DNA of 61,386 nt from positions 1-61,386 of the forward strand of contig JAHOYV010000095.1 in the NCBI GenBank assembly GCA_019038745.1. Reading direction: 5' to 3'. The notes below the pieces were generated by a model. The model did not search any database. It saw nothing but the letters and a program-made list of their open reading frames with translations, and was not told the DNA's origin. Below, in pieces: positions 1 through 8,943 of this stretch; the stretch's first letter is position 1; the number at the start of each line of letters is the position of its first letter. The DNA is from Gemmatimonadales bacterium. Its GTDB lineage: Bacteria > Krumholzibacteriota > Krumholzibacteriia > LZORAL124-64-63. A program made the position numbers and the translations under genes.

Positions 1-668
1 AAGGTTTCATCCAGTGGGACAAGTCCGAGTGCACGAGCCTCGACATTCTGGACGGGGATGATGAACGCGGGGATGTGGAATTGGAGATGGGAACCATAAC
101 TTCAATTTCCAAAGCCCGCGACAACTCGGTAGAAGTTGTACTGAAGGATGGGACCGTTCGTTATCTCGACGGCAGCAACGATGTGAGCAGTTCCAATCGG
201 GGAATCATGATCGAGGTCGCCGAGTTGGGAAGGGTGACGGTGCCCTGGAACCGCTTCGACAATATCAATTTCAGTGAGGGTCGAGGCAGCGGGCCGGGTC
301 GGGAAACCTACGCCAATTCCGGGCCGATACAGGGGACGGTGGAATTGGGTGATGGTCGGGCGCTGTCCGGTCGCTTGGTCTTTGACCTTGATGAAGCCTG
401 GCACTGGGACGTGTTCAATGGGCAAACAGTGGCGGGGTTGGAGTACGATATTCCGTTTTCCTGCATCGCCAGGATTGAACCAAGTGAAGATAATTACGGC
501 GGAAAAATTTCGAGCCGGGTAGCCCTTCGTTCCGGTCTGGTTCTGATGCTGGGGGAAAATCAAGATACCGGCCCTAAGAACGCCGGAATGTTGGTCTTTG
601 AGACCGAGGATTCCGACCCTGAACATTTGCCCTGGAATAGGATTAGGTCTATTGAATTTCTTCCCTAA
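1..668 (+). CDS. Unknown protein, 5'-truncated by the window edge
   Basis: The reading frame is already open at the first whole codon (base 3) and runs to a stop at 666-668, so the gene starts upstream of the window. I do not recognise the family. The visible part has two similar beta-rich halves, each with a stretch like 'VLKDGTVRYLDG' or 'ELGDGRALSGRL' followed by a hydrophobic strand and a 'PWNR(F/I)' motif (residues PWNRFDNINF and PWNRIRSIEF). This looks like an internally repeated beta-barrel or sandwich module. No catalytic motif is visible. The encoded segment has no signal peptide, but the true N-terminus is missing. A GTG at base 75 could be an internal start, but the frame upstream encodes the same kind of sequence, so I treat it as internal. 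It converges on the minus-strand HMG-CoA operon. Confidence 0.6.
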   Translation, partial: GFIQWDKSECTSLDILDGDDERGDVELEMGTITSISKARDNSVEVVLKDGTVRYLDGSNDVSSSNRGIMIEVAELGRVTVPWNRFDNINFSEGRGSGPGRETYANSGPIQGTVELGDGRALSGRLVFDLDEAWHWDVFNGQTVAGLEYDIPFSCIARIEPSEDNYGGKISSRVALRSGLVLMLGENQDTGPKNAGMLVFETEDSDPEHLPWNRIRSIEFLP

Positions 669-705
669 AGGCGGCGGAAATTTCCTGTTTTTCCCGCTAG
701 GCCAG

Positions 706-721
706 CTTCCCCCGGGGGAAG
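706..721. repeat. Dispersed GC palindrome, copy 1 (CTTCCCCCGGGGGAAG)
   Basis: This is a perfect 16-base palindrome in the gap between two convergent genes. Near-identical copies occur at 13565-13580, 20421-20436 and 43596-43613, so it belongs to a small dispersed family in this genome. It lies just beyond the terminator of the minus-strand operon. Confidence 0.6.
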
Positions 722-732
722 AACACATGACC

Positions 733-775
733 AAAAAAAACCGCGAGGCCTCGGCTCGGGGCCGGGCCTCGCGGT
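733..775 (-). terminator. Rho-independent terminator of the HMG-CoA operon
   Basis: On the minus strand an 11-bp perfect stem (arms 765-775 and 740-750, ACCGCGAGGCC paired with GGCCTCGCGGT) is followed by a run of eight T (complement of the A-run 733-740). It sits 43 bases past the stop of the DUF35 gene, which marks the end of the three-gene transcript. Confidence 0.85.
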
Positions 776-817
776 AATCGCAAATCAGTCGCAAATCGAC
801 CGCCGGAACAAGGTCCA

Positions 818-1207
818 CTAGATGACGCGAGCCTTGTAACCGTACTGCAACACTTCCCATTCGCGGCCTGTCTGCAGGCGGCGGTAGATCATTTCCACCT
901 TGGTGCCGATTTCCACCTTGTCCGGCGGGGCCTCGGCCACCATGCAGGTCAGGCGGACGCCGTTTTCCAGCTCCACAATGGCGACGACGTAGGGCTTCAG
1001 GTTATCGAACTCCGCAGGCGGGATATCGATCACGGTGTAGGTCAAAACCTTGCCCATGGTGGGCATGGTTACCGTCTCGAATTCCCGACCGAAGCACTCC
1101 TTGCAGACCCTGCGCGGCGGGAAATGTACCTTGCCGCAGCCTGTGCACTTGCCTGCCTCAAGGCGGTAGCGCTGGGGAATCTCCCTGTGGTAACGGGGTG
1201 TTATCAT
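818..1207 (-). CDS. DUF35 zinc-ribbon/OB-fold protein of the thiolase-HMG-CoA synthase complex
   Basis: This 129-residue protein has an N-terminal rubredoxin-like zinc ribbon with Cys21, Cys24, Cys35 and Cys38 (CTGC and CKEC pairs) followed by an OB-fold (about 50-129), the standard DUF35 layout. In archaea, the DUF35 protein bridges acetoacetyl-CoA thiolase and HMG-CoA synthase, so that acetoacetyl-CoA is passed between the two active sites. Here it is the last gene of the same trio: its ATG overlaps the end of the thiolase gene by one base, which suggests translational coupling. It is probably a scaffold with no activity of its own. Family assignment is strong; the complex is inferred from gene order and homology. 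Confidence 0.9.
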   Translation of the reverse strand: MITPRYHREIPQRYRLEAGKCTGCGKVHFPPRRVCKECFGREFETVTMPTMGKVLTYTVIDIPPAEFDNLKPYVVAIVELENGVRLTCMVAEAPPDKVEIGTKVEMIYRRLQTGREWEVLQYGYKARVI

Positions 1208-2361
1208 CAGCTCACCTCCAGGATGTGAACGGTGGAGCTGCCACCGCTGCCGCCCATGTTCTGGGCCAGGCCGATGCTCGGGCTCAAAAGCTGGCGGGCA
1301 CCGGCTTTGCCGGTCAATTGTTCGACCAACTCGATGATCTGGGCGATGCCTGTGGCACCCACCGGATGGCCTTTGCTCTTCAGGCCGCCGGAAGTGTTCA
1401 CGGGCATCTTACCGTCCAGGCTGGTCGCGCCGTCGACGGTGGCCTGGGCGGCCTGTCCGCGCTCGAACACGCCCAGCTCTTCCAGGCAGCACAATTCGGC
1501 GATCGTGAAGCAGTCGTGCACTTCGCAGAAGTCCACGTTCTTGATGCCGATCTTGGCCTGGGCCAAGGCTCTCTCGGCCGCAGCCTTGACCACCGGAATG
1601 GTCGTCAGGTCGGGGCGGTCATGCAGGGCGATGCTGTCGGTCGCGTGTCCCGAGCCGATCACCTTGATGATGGGTTTACCCAGCTTCTTGGCCTCTTCGA
1701 CCGGGCAGAGCATTACGCAGGCCCCGCCGTCGGTCACGGGTGAGCAGTCGAACAGGCCCAGCGGGGAGGCTACGCGCACGGCATTCAGAACCGTGTTCAA
1801 GGTAATCTCCATGGGAAACTGGGCGTTTGGGTTTTTGGCCCCGTGGCGATGGTTCTTGACGGCAACGTGAGCCAACTGCTCGCTGGTAGTGCCGTACTTG
1901 GCCATATGCGCGTGGGCGATCATGGCGTACAAGCCGGGGAAGGTAATCCCGTGATAGACCTCGTACTCCTGATCGGCGGCGGAGGCCAGGCAGAACGTCG
2001 CGTCAGCGCCGTCGTTCATCTTCTCTACCCCGCCGGCCAGCACGAAATCACTCGCGCCGCTGGCCACTTCCAGATAGGCGGAACGGAAGGCCAACCCGCC
2101 GGAAGCACAGGCCGATTCCACCCTCGTGGCTGCAATACCGGCCAGACCGGCGTAGTCACACAGGATTGAGGCCAGGTGCTCTTGCTGGTTGAACAGGCCG
2201 CTGCTCATACAGCCGATGTAGGCCGACTGGATCCGGTCGCGTTCGACGCCGGAGTCCTCAATGCAGTTGGCAGACGCAATGGCGAAGAGATCCCGCAGAG
2301 GGGTGTCCCATAGTTCGCCGAACTTGGTCATGCCGACTCCGATTACTGCTACTTCTCTCAT
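1207..2361 (-). CDS. Acetyl-CoA acetyltransferase (thiolase), archaeal HMG-CoA type
   Basis: This 384-residue thiolase-family protein has the nucleophilic cysteine Cys85 in 'VESACASGG', a 'CEVHDCFT' histidine motif and a C-terminal 'GHPVGATG' motif. These match the archaeal and SCP2-like thiolase branch rather than the bacterial PhaA/FadA branch. The expected reaction is condensation of two acetyl-CoA to acetoacetyl-CoA, feeding the HMG-CoA synthase encoded just upstream. It lies 14 bases after that gene and overlaps the DUF35 gene. The order and the small synthase next door suggest mevalonate-route isoprenoid synthesis. A role in another acyl-CoA condensation cannot be excluded, because no mevalonate kinase or HMG-CoA reductase gene lies in the window. 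Confidence 0.9.
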   Translation of the reverse strand: MREVAVIGVGMTKFGELWDTPLRDLFAIASANCIEDSGVERDRIQSAYIGCMSSGLFNQQEHLASILCDYAGLAGIAATRVESACASGGLAFRSAYLEVASGASDFVLAGGVEKMNDGADATFCLASAADQEYEVYHGITFPGLYAMIAHAHMAKYGTTSEQLAHVAVKNHRHGAKNPNAQFPMEITLNTVLNAVRVASPLGLFDCSPVTDGGACVMLCPVEEAKKLGKPIIKVIGSGHATDSIALHDRPDLTTIPVVKAAAERALAQAKIGIKNVDFCEVHDCFTIAELCCLEELGVFERGQAAQATVDGATSLDGKMPVNTSGGLKSKGHPVGATGIAQIIELVEQLTGKAGARQLLSPSIGLAQNMGGSGGSSTVHILEVS

Positions 2362-2375
2362 TTTTCACCCCTCCT

Positions 2376-3425
2376 TTACAACAGGTTTGTGCGGATCTTG
2401 CCGCGGTAAGCCACATACTTGCCGTAGTCCAGGTAGATGCGGCCGGTGGCCAGCTGGTCCCTGACCTTCGGAGCCTTGTCCTGGATCTCGCTGATGTGTT
2501 TGGTGCAACGGATGATGAAGCTGTCCGAACCGGCGCCGCTGCCGAAGCTGGTGACCAGGATCTGGTCGCCCGGTTTGGCCACGTCGAGGCAGGCGGCCAG
2601 ACCCGTAGGAGACGAACCGCTATAGGTATTCCCCATCAGGTTCACGATCCAGCCCTGTTCCAGCTGCTCCTGCTTGAAGCCGGCCATCTTGCCCGCACGC
2701 AGTGGGAACTTGCCGTTGGGCATATGGAAGACGGCGAAGCGGAAGTCCTCGGCCTTCATGCTGCTCCGTTCCAGGATGCCGTTGGTGGCGTTCATCACGT
2801 GGTGAAAGTAGGCCGGTTCGCCAGTGAAACGGCCGGCGTGCCGGGGGTAGAACTCGCCCTCGCGGCGCCAGAAGTCCGGCGTGTCCGAGGTGTAGGAGTA
2901 GGTATGGACGATCTCGGCGGCGACGTTGTCGCTGCCCATGATGAAGGCGGCTCCACCGGCCGAGGCGGTGTATTCCAGGGCATCGCCGGCGGCTCCCTGG
3001 CTGGTGTCCGCTCCGATTCCCATGGCGTATTTCATCTCGCCGCTCTTTACGTGCGAGTAGGCCACGTACATGGCCTCGCTGCCTGCCTTGCAGGCGAACT
3101 CGAAGTCAGCCACATGGCATTCCGGACCCGCCCCGATCGCATCGATCAACACCGTGCCCGAAGGCTTGACGGCGTAGGGGTGGCTCTCGGAGCCGATGTA
3201 GCAGGCACCGATTTCCTTGGCGTCGATCCCGGCGCGGGCCAACGCGAAACGGGCCGCGGCGACCGAGATGGTGATCGTGTCTTCATCTGGCCCGGGAACG
3301 GTCTTTTCCTCGAGCAGGAGACCTCTTTTGTAGGCTTCCGGGTCAGTTCCCCATTGGTTGGCGATATCCTCCGCCTTGATGCGGAAACGGGGAACATAGG
3401 AGCCATATCCGACAATCCCGTACAT
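2376..3425 (-). CDS. Hydroxymethylglutaryl-CoA synthase, archaeal type
   Basis: This 349-residue protein matches the compact archaeal HMG-CoA synthase in length and motifs. It shows the Glu-Cys-His triad as Glu80 ('GSESHPYAVKP'), Cys112 ('FEFACKAG') and His234 ('FHMPNGK'). It would join acetyl-CoA and acetoacetyl-CoA to give HMG-CoA, the first committed step of the mevalonate pathway. It is first in the minus-strand operon, with a good ribosome site (AGAAGGAG) just before the ATG. About 217 bases separate it from the divergent chalcone-isomerase-like gene, so its promoter should lie there. The start at MYGIVGYGSYVP fits the family N-terminus. Confidence 0.92.
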   Translation of the reverse strand: MYGIVGYGSYVPRFRIKAEDIANQWGTDPEAYKRGLLLEEKTVPGPDEDTITISVAAARFALARAGIDAKEIGACYIGSESHPYAVKPSGTVLIDAIGAGPECHVADFEFACKAGSEAMYVAYSHVKSGEMKYAMGIGADTSQGAAGDALEYTASAGGAAFIMGSDNVAAEIVHTYSYTSDTPDFWRREGEFYPRHAGRFTGEPAYFHHVMNATNGILERSSMKAEDFRFAVFHMPNGKFPLRAGKMAGFKQEQLEQGWIVNLMGNTYSGSSPTGLAACLDVAKPGDQILVTSFGSGAGSDSFIIRCTKHISEIQDKAPKVRDQLATGRIYLDYGKYVAYRGKIRTNLL

Positions 3426-3642
3426 AGATTGTCACTCCTTCTGGTGAGAGTTGTAATGACTAGAACCCTTGCAAACTATCAAGCTCCTTCCCATGTGGCA
3501 AGAAGCAAGTGATCCGGGCGAACAATCCCCGGATACGGTGAACAAATCGGTGCTGGTCCTGGACAATTGATCCGGAACGGGTTCTAATGGCAGGTGTTTT
3601 CCCACTTCGCGTACTTCACTCCAGCCTCCGGGAGATTTAGTC

Positions 3643-4254
3643 ATGAAAAAGTTTGTCGCATTCCCCGTTTTACTTACCCTGGTTTTTCTGCTGCTGCCGT
3701 TGACTTCCGGGGCCGTCACCGAGTCCAAAACCGGGACCGAATATCCAGACGAAATCACAGTGGGCCAGGGCGACCAGAGTGTAACCCTCGTGGCCACGGG
3801 TGTGGGTCTGCGCGAGAAGACCTTCCTGAAGGTGGATGTTTACACAATCGTTTCCTACATCCACGACCAGGCCAAGATCGAGGGCGATGCTGACCAGGCG
3901 ATCATTACGCTGAAGGCTCCCAAGCGCCTCCAGATGGATCTTCGCCGCGGATTCAGCCGTGACAAGTTGATCAACGCCTTTGTTGAGGGGATCGAGGCCA
4001 ATTACGAAGATTTGACTCCCTTCGCCACGGACATGGAAACCTTCAAGGGCTTTTTCACCCGTGACGCCGAGGAAAATGACAAGATAATCTTCCATTACTG
4101 CCCAGCAGTGGGCCTGACCGTGGAATTGAATGGTGAGAACGTGGGTGTCATCGAGAACTTCGAGTTCGTGCAGGCCTTGTGGACGGTTTGGTTAGGTCAG
4201 AAACCGGCCAACGACGGGTTGAAGAAAAATTTAGTGGCGGAAATCGGTTCCTAG
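3643..4254 (+). CDS. Exported chalcone isomerase-like protein
   Basis: This 203-residue protein has an N-terminal signal peptide (hydrophobic core at about 8-20, cleavage near 'SGAVT'). The body has the chalcone-isomerase-like fold signature seen in bacterial periplasmic members: 'GVGLREKTFLKVDVYTI' near residue 60, then 'FSRDKLINAF', then a C-terminal 'LTVELNGENVGVIE' strand. Bacterial members of this family are not flavonoid enzymes and their function is mostly unknown; a fatty-acid or hydrophobic ligand-binding role has been proposed for relatives. A GGGAG ribosome site precedes the ATG. The stop codon abuts the next gene's ATG directly, implying co-translation. Confidence 0.8.
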   Translation: MKKFVAFPVLLTLVFLLLPLTSGAVTESKTGTEYPDEITVGQGDQSVTLVATGVGLREKTFLKVDVYTIVSYIHDQAKIEGDADQAIITLKAPKRLQMDLRRGFSRDKLINAFVEGIEANYEDLTPFATDMETFKGFFTRDAEENDKIIFHYCPAVGLTVELNGENVGVIENFEFVQALWTVWLGQKPANDGLKKNLVAEIGS

Positions 4255-4749
4255 ATGGCCGCACCGGAAAATCCGGATTCCCGCCAGGCTCTCGAATTGG
4301 CCCGCACCGCCCAGGCCCGCTTCGAGACCACCGAGGCAGCCGTCGGCAAACTCGGCCTGGATCTGGAACGCATCAAGTGTTGCAGCGAAGAGCTTCTGGC
4401 CGGAATCCATCAGGGTTCCGGCCAGAATTCCGTGATGTGGATCCTGGAGATCGCAGGGGCCATGTTAACCGCGGTGATGGCAGTGAACAGGGAGCCGGTA
4501 CCGATTTCCGATCAGGTGGATCCGGCCAGCTACGCGATGTCGGTCCTGCGGGATCTGAGCACCGCTGCGGGGGATAAAGGGCTGGATTTTCCTTTTCTGG
4601 AACAATTGGCTGTTGATGGCCTGAAGACTGCCGAGGCGGGTGGTTTTTCGAATCAGGAGGTCTTCTGGGCCATCAATCAGGCCACCGCATCATGCGAACT
4701 GGCCTGGGCCCGCGCCATGGCAGGCCCCGTTCCTTTTGCCCGTAAATAA
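4255..4749 (+). CDS. Unknown small helical protein
   Basis: I do not recognise this 164-residue protein. It has no signal peptide or clear membrane segment apart from one moderately hydrophobic stretch near residues 60-75 ('WILEIAGAMLTAVMAV'). It is rich in Ala, Glu and Leu and is predicted to be largely helical. Its ATG follows the TAG of the chalcone-isomerase-like gene with no gap, so it is probably translated by re-initiation, and the two products may act together. Codon use matches its neighbours, which supports a real gene. The function is unknown. Confidence 0.6.
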   Translation: MAAPENPDSRQALELARTAQARFETTEAAVGKLGLDLERIKCCSEELLAGIHQGSGQNSVMWILEIAGAMLTAVMAVNREPVPISDQVDPASYAMSVLRDLSTAAGDKGLDFPFLEQLAVDGLKTAEAGGFSNQEVFWAINQATASCELAWARAMAGPVPFARK

Positions 4750-4957
4750 TCATGGCTGCGGCCCCCAGGTACAGCGCGCGCGTATCCTCTGGATACAGGT
4801 CCAAGTGTCGTTCGGCGGCTTTGGCCATCTTGCCGCCCCCGAGTTTGGTAAGAATACGGTAGTGTGATATTCTCTTGCCCAGGAGAGTGCGTTGACCTTT
4901 CGAAAGAAGGCTCAATTGACTGTCTTTGGTTCCTGCCTCATTTTCCAGGAAAGACAT
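4673..4957 (-). pseudogene. Remnant of a Ser/Thr protein kinase-TPR gene with a large internal deletion
   Basis: The minus-strand frame reads 'GKRISHYRILTKLGGG', the characteristic start of a Pkn2/PknB-type kinase domain up to the glycine-rich loop. It then switches at once to 'AAERHLDLYPEDTRALYLGA' and 'KERGL', which looks like a TPR repeat from the C-terminal tail of the same kind of protein. The catalytic domain between them is missing. The homology ends near 4750, where the frame runs into the neighbouring plus-strand gene. This is most simply an internal deletion fossil; it cannot encode a kinase. The match is by eye to a common protein type, and no ribosome site was identified. Confidence 0.55.
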
Positions 4958-5020
4958 GATTCTTCACTACGTCCCGGTGGGAGGCTTGTCTCCACTGGGG
5001 TTTTCGAATGGAGTCTAGGA

Positions 5021-6160
5021 ATGAAAGTCATCATTTTGGGAGCCGGCCTAGTGGGAGGACCCATGGCCCTGGACTTGGCCGCCGACCCGAGATTTGAAGT
5101 ATCAGTTGCCGACATAAACGCCGGGGCCCTAGACAATTTGGCAGCCAGGGCCAAGATTACGCCTCTGGTCCAAGACCTTTCCATGTCAGACGATGTAACC
5201 CGGTTGGTGGGCAATTTTGATTTCGTTGTTTCCGCCGTGCCTGGCTTCATGGGTTTCCGAACCCTGGAAGCGGTCATTGCCGCAGGTGTGAACGTGGTGG
5301 ACATCGCTTTCTTTCCGGAGGACCCCTTCCTTTTGGATGATCTGGCCCTCGAAAAGGGAGTGGTCGCGATCATGGATTGCGGCGTATTTCCGGGGATGGG
5401 CAGCGCCTTGATTGGTCGTGCCGCCCGGCGCCTGGACAAAGTAACCAACATATTGACTTACGTGGGCGGGCTGCCGGAAGTGAGGCAGTGGCCTTGGGAG
5501 TACAAGGCGGTCTTTTCACCGGTTGACGTGATTGAGGAATACATCCGGCCTGCGCGTTATGTGGAAAATGGTGTCCTGGTTACCCGCCCGGCTCTCTCGG
5601 ATCCTGAGTTGATCGACTTTCCCGAAGTGGGCACGCTTGAGGCTTTCAATACCGACGGTTTGCGCACCCTGCTCCGGACTATTGATGCTCCGAACATGAA
5701 GGAGAAGACCCTCCGCTTCCCCGGGCACATTCAAAAGATGGCCCTGCTGCGGGACAGCGGCTTCTTCAGCGAAGATCCGATCGACGTGAACGGAGTGATG
5801 ATCAAACCCCTGGATGTCACAGCCAAACTCCTTTTTCCCATGTGGGAGCTGAGACAGGGAGAGGGTGAGTTCACCGTTTTGCAGATCAATATTGAGGGAA
5901 ACCTGGACGGTCGGAAGGTTCGTTACCGCTATGACCTGTTGGATCGTTTCGATCATGACACCGGCACGACCAGCATGGCTCGAACCACTGGTTTCACCGC
6001 AACTGTGGCTGTGCGAATGGTAGCCGATGGGCTCTATGGGGAAACGGGAATTTCACCGCCGGAGTATCTGGGGAGACAGCCGGGTTGCGTTCCTTATCTG
6101 CTAGAAGGTCTGGCCGGTAGAGGGGTGATCTATTCCGAGGTGCTCGAAGAGCTTGACTGA
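5021..6160 (+). CDS. Saccharopine dehydrogenase-family oxidoreductase (lysine 6-dehydrogenase-like)
   Basis: The protein has 379 residues from the ATG at 5021, the first codon that gives the canonical N-terminal Rossmann strand 'MKVIILGAGLVGGPMA' with its GxGxxG dinucleotide-binding loop. The open frame extends further upstream but codes for nothing family-like. Domain order is an NAD(P) Rossmann domain (1-120) and the saccharopine dehydrogenase catalytic domain with 'MDCGVFPGMG' and 'LRFPGHIQKM'. Relatives act on lysine, saccharopine or carboxynorspermidine. The short two-domain form and the FPGH motif are closest to lysine 6-dehydrogenase-like enzymes. The substrate is not certain. It converges on the C25 protease gene, only 12 bases away. 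Confidence 0.8.
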   Translation: MKVIILGAGLVGGPMALDLAADPRFEVSVADINAGALDNLAARAKITPLVQDLSMSDDVTRLVGNFDFVVSAVPGFMGFRTLEAVIAAGVNVVDIAFFPEDPFLLDDLALEKGVVAIMDCGVFPGMGSALIGRAARRLDKVTNILTYVGGLPEVRQWPWEYKAVFSPVDVIEEYIRPARYVENGVLVTRPALSDPELIDFPEVGTLEAFNTDGLRTLLRTIDAPNMKEKTLRFPGHIQKMALLRDSGFFSEDPIDVNGVMIKPLDVTAKLLFPMWELRQGEGEFTVLQINIEGNLDGRKVRYRYDLLDRFDHDTGTTSMARTTGFTATVAVRMVADGLYGETGISPPEYLGRQPGCVPYLLEGLAGRGVIYSEVLEELD

Positions 6161-6172
6161 TGCTTGGCCACT

Positions 6173-8677
6173 CTACTTGCTGAGAATCATTCGACCGGAC
6201 AAGGCTCCTGTCTCGGTTTCAAGGCGATACAGATATATCCCACTGGCTGCTTCCGCGCCGGTTTGATTCCTCCCGTTCCAAACCACTTCCCGCCGGCCCG
6301 CATTCAGGTTTTCATCTACCAGGGTGGTGACCAGGCGGCCCCGGATGTCGAATACCCGCAGACGGGCGTGCATGCTCCGGGGCAACTCGAAGACGATTAT
6401 GGTTTCCGGGTTGAAGGGGTTTGGGTGATTGCCCATTAGCCGGGCCTGGTTCAGCGCCAAGGGATCGACAGTTGGGTCCCTCACGGGATCGGTTTCCGAT
6501 TCGGAATCCAGGATGGATATCTCGCCGTTACTTACATTCACCACACCCAGGAAAGGGGTCATGTTGAATCCCGAGATGGTCAGATCCAGCTGTGGGATAT
6601 CGGCCGCGGATCTGTTGAGGAGGACTTCCACCTGACCTCCGGGAGCCACGAAACCAGTACCGAAAAGGAGTCCGGCACGAGTCAAAGTGACTACTGAGCC
6701 GGTCAGCGAGGGGGATGGGCTTTCTACGACAGCAGTCCAGGTGGTGGAGTTTTCGTCAAACAGACCCGAATGGGTAACCTGGAATTTCTCCGGCGGACGG
6801 GTGCGAACCATCATGGAACAGTCTCCGAACACAACGGTTTGTTCCATGACCTTGGTTGCCACGGAAAGACCCGCGTACAAATCCAGGACCTTCATCAGAC
6901 CACCATAATATAGGGACCCCAGGGTGTTGGACTGCCGGGCGGTCAGCAAATCGATGATCTCGGCCTGCATTACCGTAGGGGGGACCCAGGGCGTCAGGGA
7001 GGTGGAGGAAATGAAGGCAACCGCCCCGCGTGGTTCCTCCGGTGAGCCGGCCCTTAACCAGGTCTCGGCGAAACATTCGTTCAGGTGGAAATCCCCGTTG
7101 GAGCAGGAAACATCCACGACCCAGGGTGTTCGTCCGGGGTTGCTCAGGTTCTGGACGTCCAGGTTGGTGAAAGGCACGCTGCTCCAGCCGAGCCCTGTTC
7201 CATGGCCCAGGTAATTGACCAGACTGCAACCTTCCTCCAAGGCGATCCGGATCCCGGCCGTGGTGCCGCCTAGGTCCTGGTAGAAGCGATCTACCGTATG
7301 GAAGCCGTATTCCAACAAATCGACCCGCAGGAGGTCGACCCGCTCGTGGTCGGACGGAATTCCCTCATTGCCGGCAATGCCTGAAGCGCGACCATACCAG
7401 TTGGCTTGATCCCCGGAGGCCGGTTGTTTCTCATAGGCGATGAATTTGGCCACCTGGGTCTGCACATGGTTTCGGCTGCGGGCCGAGATCCGGGAAACAT
7501 AGATGTCAGGATACTCGTCGTCGCCGGCAAGCAGAGCGTAACGGCTATCCGAATCCGAGCCGTCGTACAGGCCGATGTTGGTGGGGACCTGCTCCTTGTC
7601 TCCGACGAGGATGACCCAGGTCAGTCCTTCCGGCTCGTCATAGAATTCCTGCAGGGTCAAACGGATTGCTTCGGCGGTGTCGCCGATTTCGGCTGTAGTC
7701 CGCATTGCCACGATGATTCCCAGGCGCTGCTTCCACTGGCGGAACGGTTCCAGATCTTCGATGAAATCCGCATCGGTAACGATCAACATTCGGCCGCGGG
7801 TGGGCAGGGGATTGTATTTTTCCTGAATGACCGATGTGTTGGCGCTTCCGAAGAGCCGATCGTAGATCGTGGAGAACTCGCTATCCGAGGAGGAGGAAAT
7901 TCCAGGAGTGGACCAAATCTTGTTCCGGCTTCCGGATTGCGTAGTCATGACCTCCAGTACCATACGGGTGCTGATCAACAGACGGCCAGTGGATGCATCG
8001 TATCGCAAAGGCTGGAGGCGCACGTTCACGCCCCGATGATCCCGCAGGATGAATGGTTCCCCAAGTACGGCCGATTCGGCCGGCCAGACGCCTCCATCAG
8101 CATAGAATTCGGAGAAAACCGGAGGTACGGAGGCCGGATCACGGTTCCGGTCCAGGTGACCCTTGGATGGCTCGACCGGGTCGATCACGAGTTCTGTGAC
8201 CACATTTTCCAGGAGTCGGAGACGAATCTCACCGCTGCCCGGGATGGCCAGGCTTCGGGCCAGGATGGGTACTTCAGGCAGACCGGCCGTTTTGAGTCTG
8301 ATTTGGTCGGGAAGGGAGAGCCGACTGGCCTGGCGACCGGCTATGGAGATGGATTCCAGGTATAGTCCCGTCAGTTCCAATTCCAGAGTCACCAAACCAG
8401 GGCTTTTCTTGGCCATGGTGATCCTCGGAGACTCTCCAGGGTCGCCGCCCAGGGAGATCCATCGTGCCTCTTGGGATGGTCGACACCCCAAGGTGCCAAG
8501 CAGTGAATCGGGATCGGTCAGGGGATCGGTGAAGCCGGGAGAGTGGGTTTGGGCGGTGAACGGTGATTGCCTTTTCCCGGGAAACAACGGCTGATTGGAT
8601 AATAGCCAAGTGGCAGCTCCCAGTACTACGACCAGGATGGAAACCACGATGATGGGTGTGCGACGTTTCACAGACAA
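6173..8677 (-). CDS. Gingipain-like C25 cysteine protease with type IX sorting domain
   Basis: This 834-residue secreted protein has an N-terminal hydrophobic anchor or signal (residues 9-28). A propeptide-like beta region (about 30-290) is followed by a peptidase C25 domain (about 295-620) with the catalytic His near 490 in 'NYLGHGT' and the catalytic Cys near 525 in 'VDVSCSNGDFH'. A linker and Ig-like region follow, and residues 750-834 form a FlgD-like sorting domain beginning 'NHPNPFNPET' and ending 'GRMILSK'. Such C-terminal domains direct proteins through type IX secretion in the FCB group. The product is probably a surface or released endopeptidase. It stands alone on the minus strand and converges on the dehydrogenase gene. 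No terminator is visible in the 12-base gap. Confidence 0.9.
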   Translation of the reverse strand: MSVKRRTPIIVVSILVVVLGAATWLLSNQPLFPGKRQSPFTAQTHSPGFTDPLTDPDSLLGTLGCRPSQEARWISLGGDPGESPRITMAKKSPGLVTLELELTGLYLESISIAGRQASRLSLPDQIRLKTAGLPEVPILARSLAIPGSGEIRLRLLENVVTELVIDPVEPSKGHLDRNRDPASVPPVFSEFYADGGVWPAESAVLGEPFILRDHRGVNVRLQPLRYDASTGRLLISTRMVLEVMTTQSGSRNKIWSTPGISSSSDSEFSTIYDRLFGSANTSVIQEKYNPLPTRGRMLIVTDADFIEDLEPFRQWKQRLGIIVAMRTTAEIGDTAEAIRLTLQEFYDEPEGLTWVILVGDKEQVPTNIGLYDGSDSDSRYALLAGDDEYPDIYVSRISARSRNHVQTQVAKFIAYEKQPASGDQANWYGRASGIAGNEGIPSDHERVDLLRVDLLEYGFHTVDRFYQDLGGTTAGIRIALEEGCSLVNYLGHGTGLGWSSVPFTNLDVQNLSNPGRTPWVVDVSCSNGDFHLNECFAETWLRAGSPEEPRGAVAFISSTSLTPWVPPTVMQAEIIDLLTARQSNTLGSLYYGGLMKVLDLYAGLSVATKVMEQTVVFGDCSMMVRTRPPEKFQVTHSGLFDENSTTWTAVVESPSPSLTGSVVTLTRAGLLFGTGFVAPGGQVEVLLNRSAADIPQLDLTISGFNMTPFLGVVNVSNGEISILDSESETDPVRDPTVDPLALNQARLMGNHPNPFNPETIIVFELPRSMHARLRVFDIRGRLVTTLVDENLNAGRREVVWNGRNQTGAEAASGIYLYRLETETGALSGRMILSK

Positions 8678-8943
8678 GAGCCTCTAGGCGAAAATTGAAA
8701 TGTATTCCGCCGAAAATTTGGCGGATCCTGTTTCATTTATCGTCCGGAGGCGGGGTAGTTTTATCGTTTTCCGGAGCGAGTCTGGAATGCTTCAGATAAA
8801 AGGAATGACCGGCCCGCCTGCTGGGTTGCTCAGCGAGACAACTGAAATATGGGTGACCGACCTACTGCCGGTAGCAATTTGACCCGGGTTAAGGTTCTCA
8901 ATACCATTAAATTATGGTCCGAAACCAGAAAGGAAACCCCGAC

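Noticed and set aside
8708-8725. Inverted repeat CCGCC-GGCGG upstream of the small exported protein gene as an operator
   Set aside because: The arms are five bases only and nothing else marks it as a binding site.
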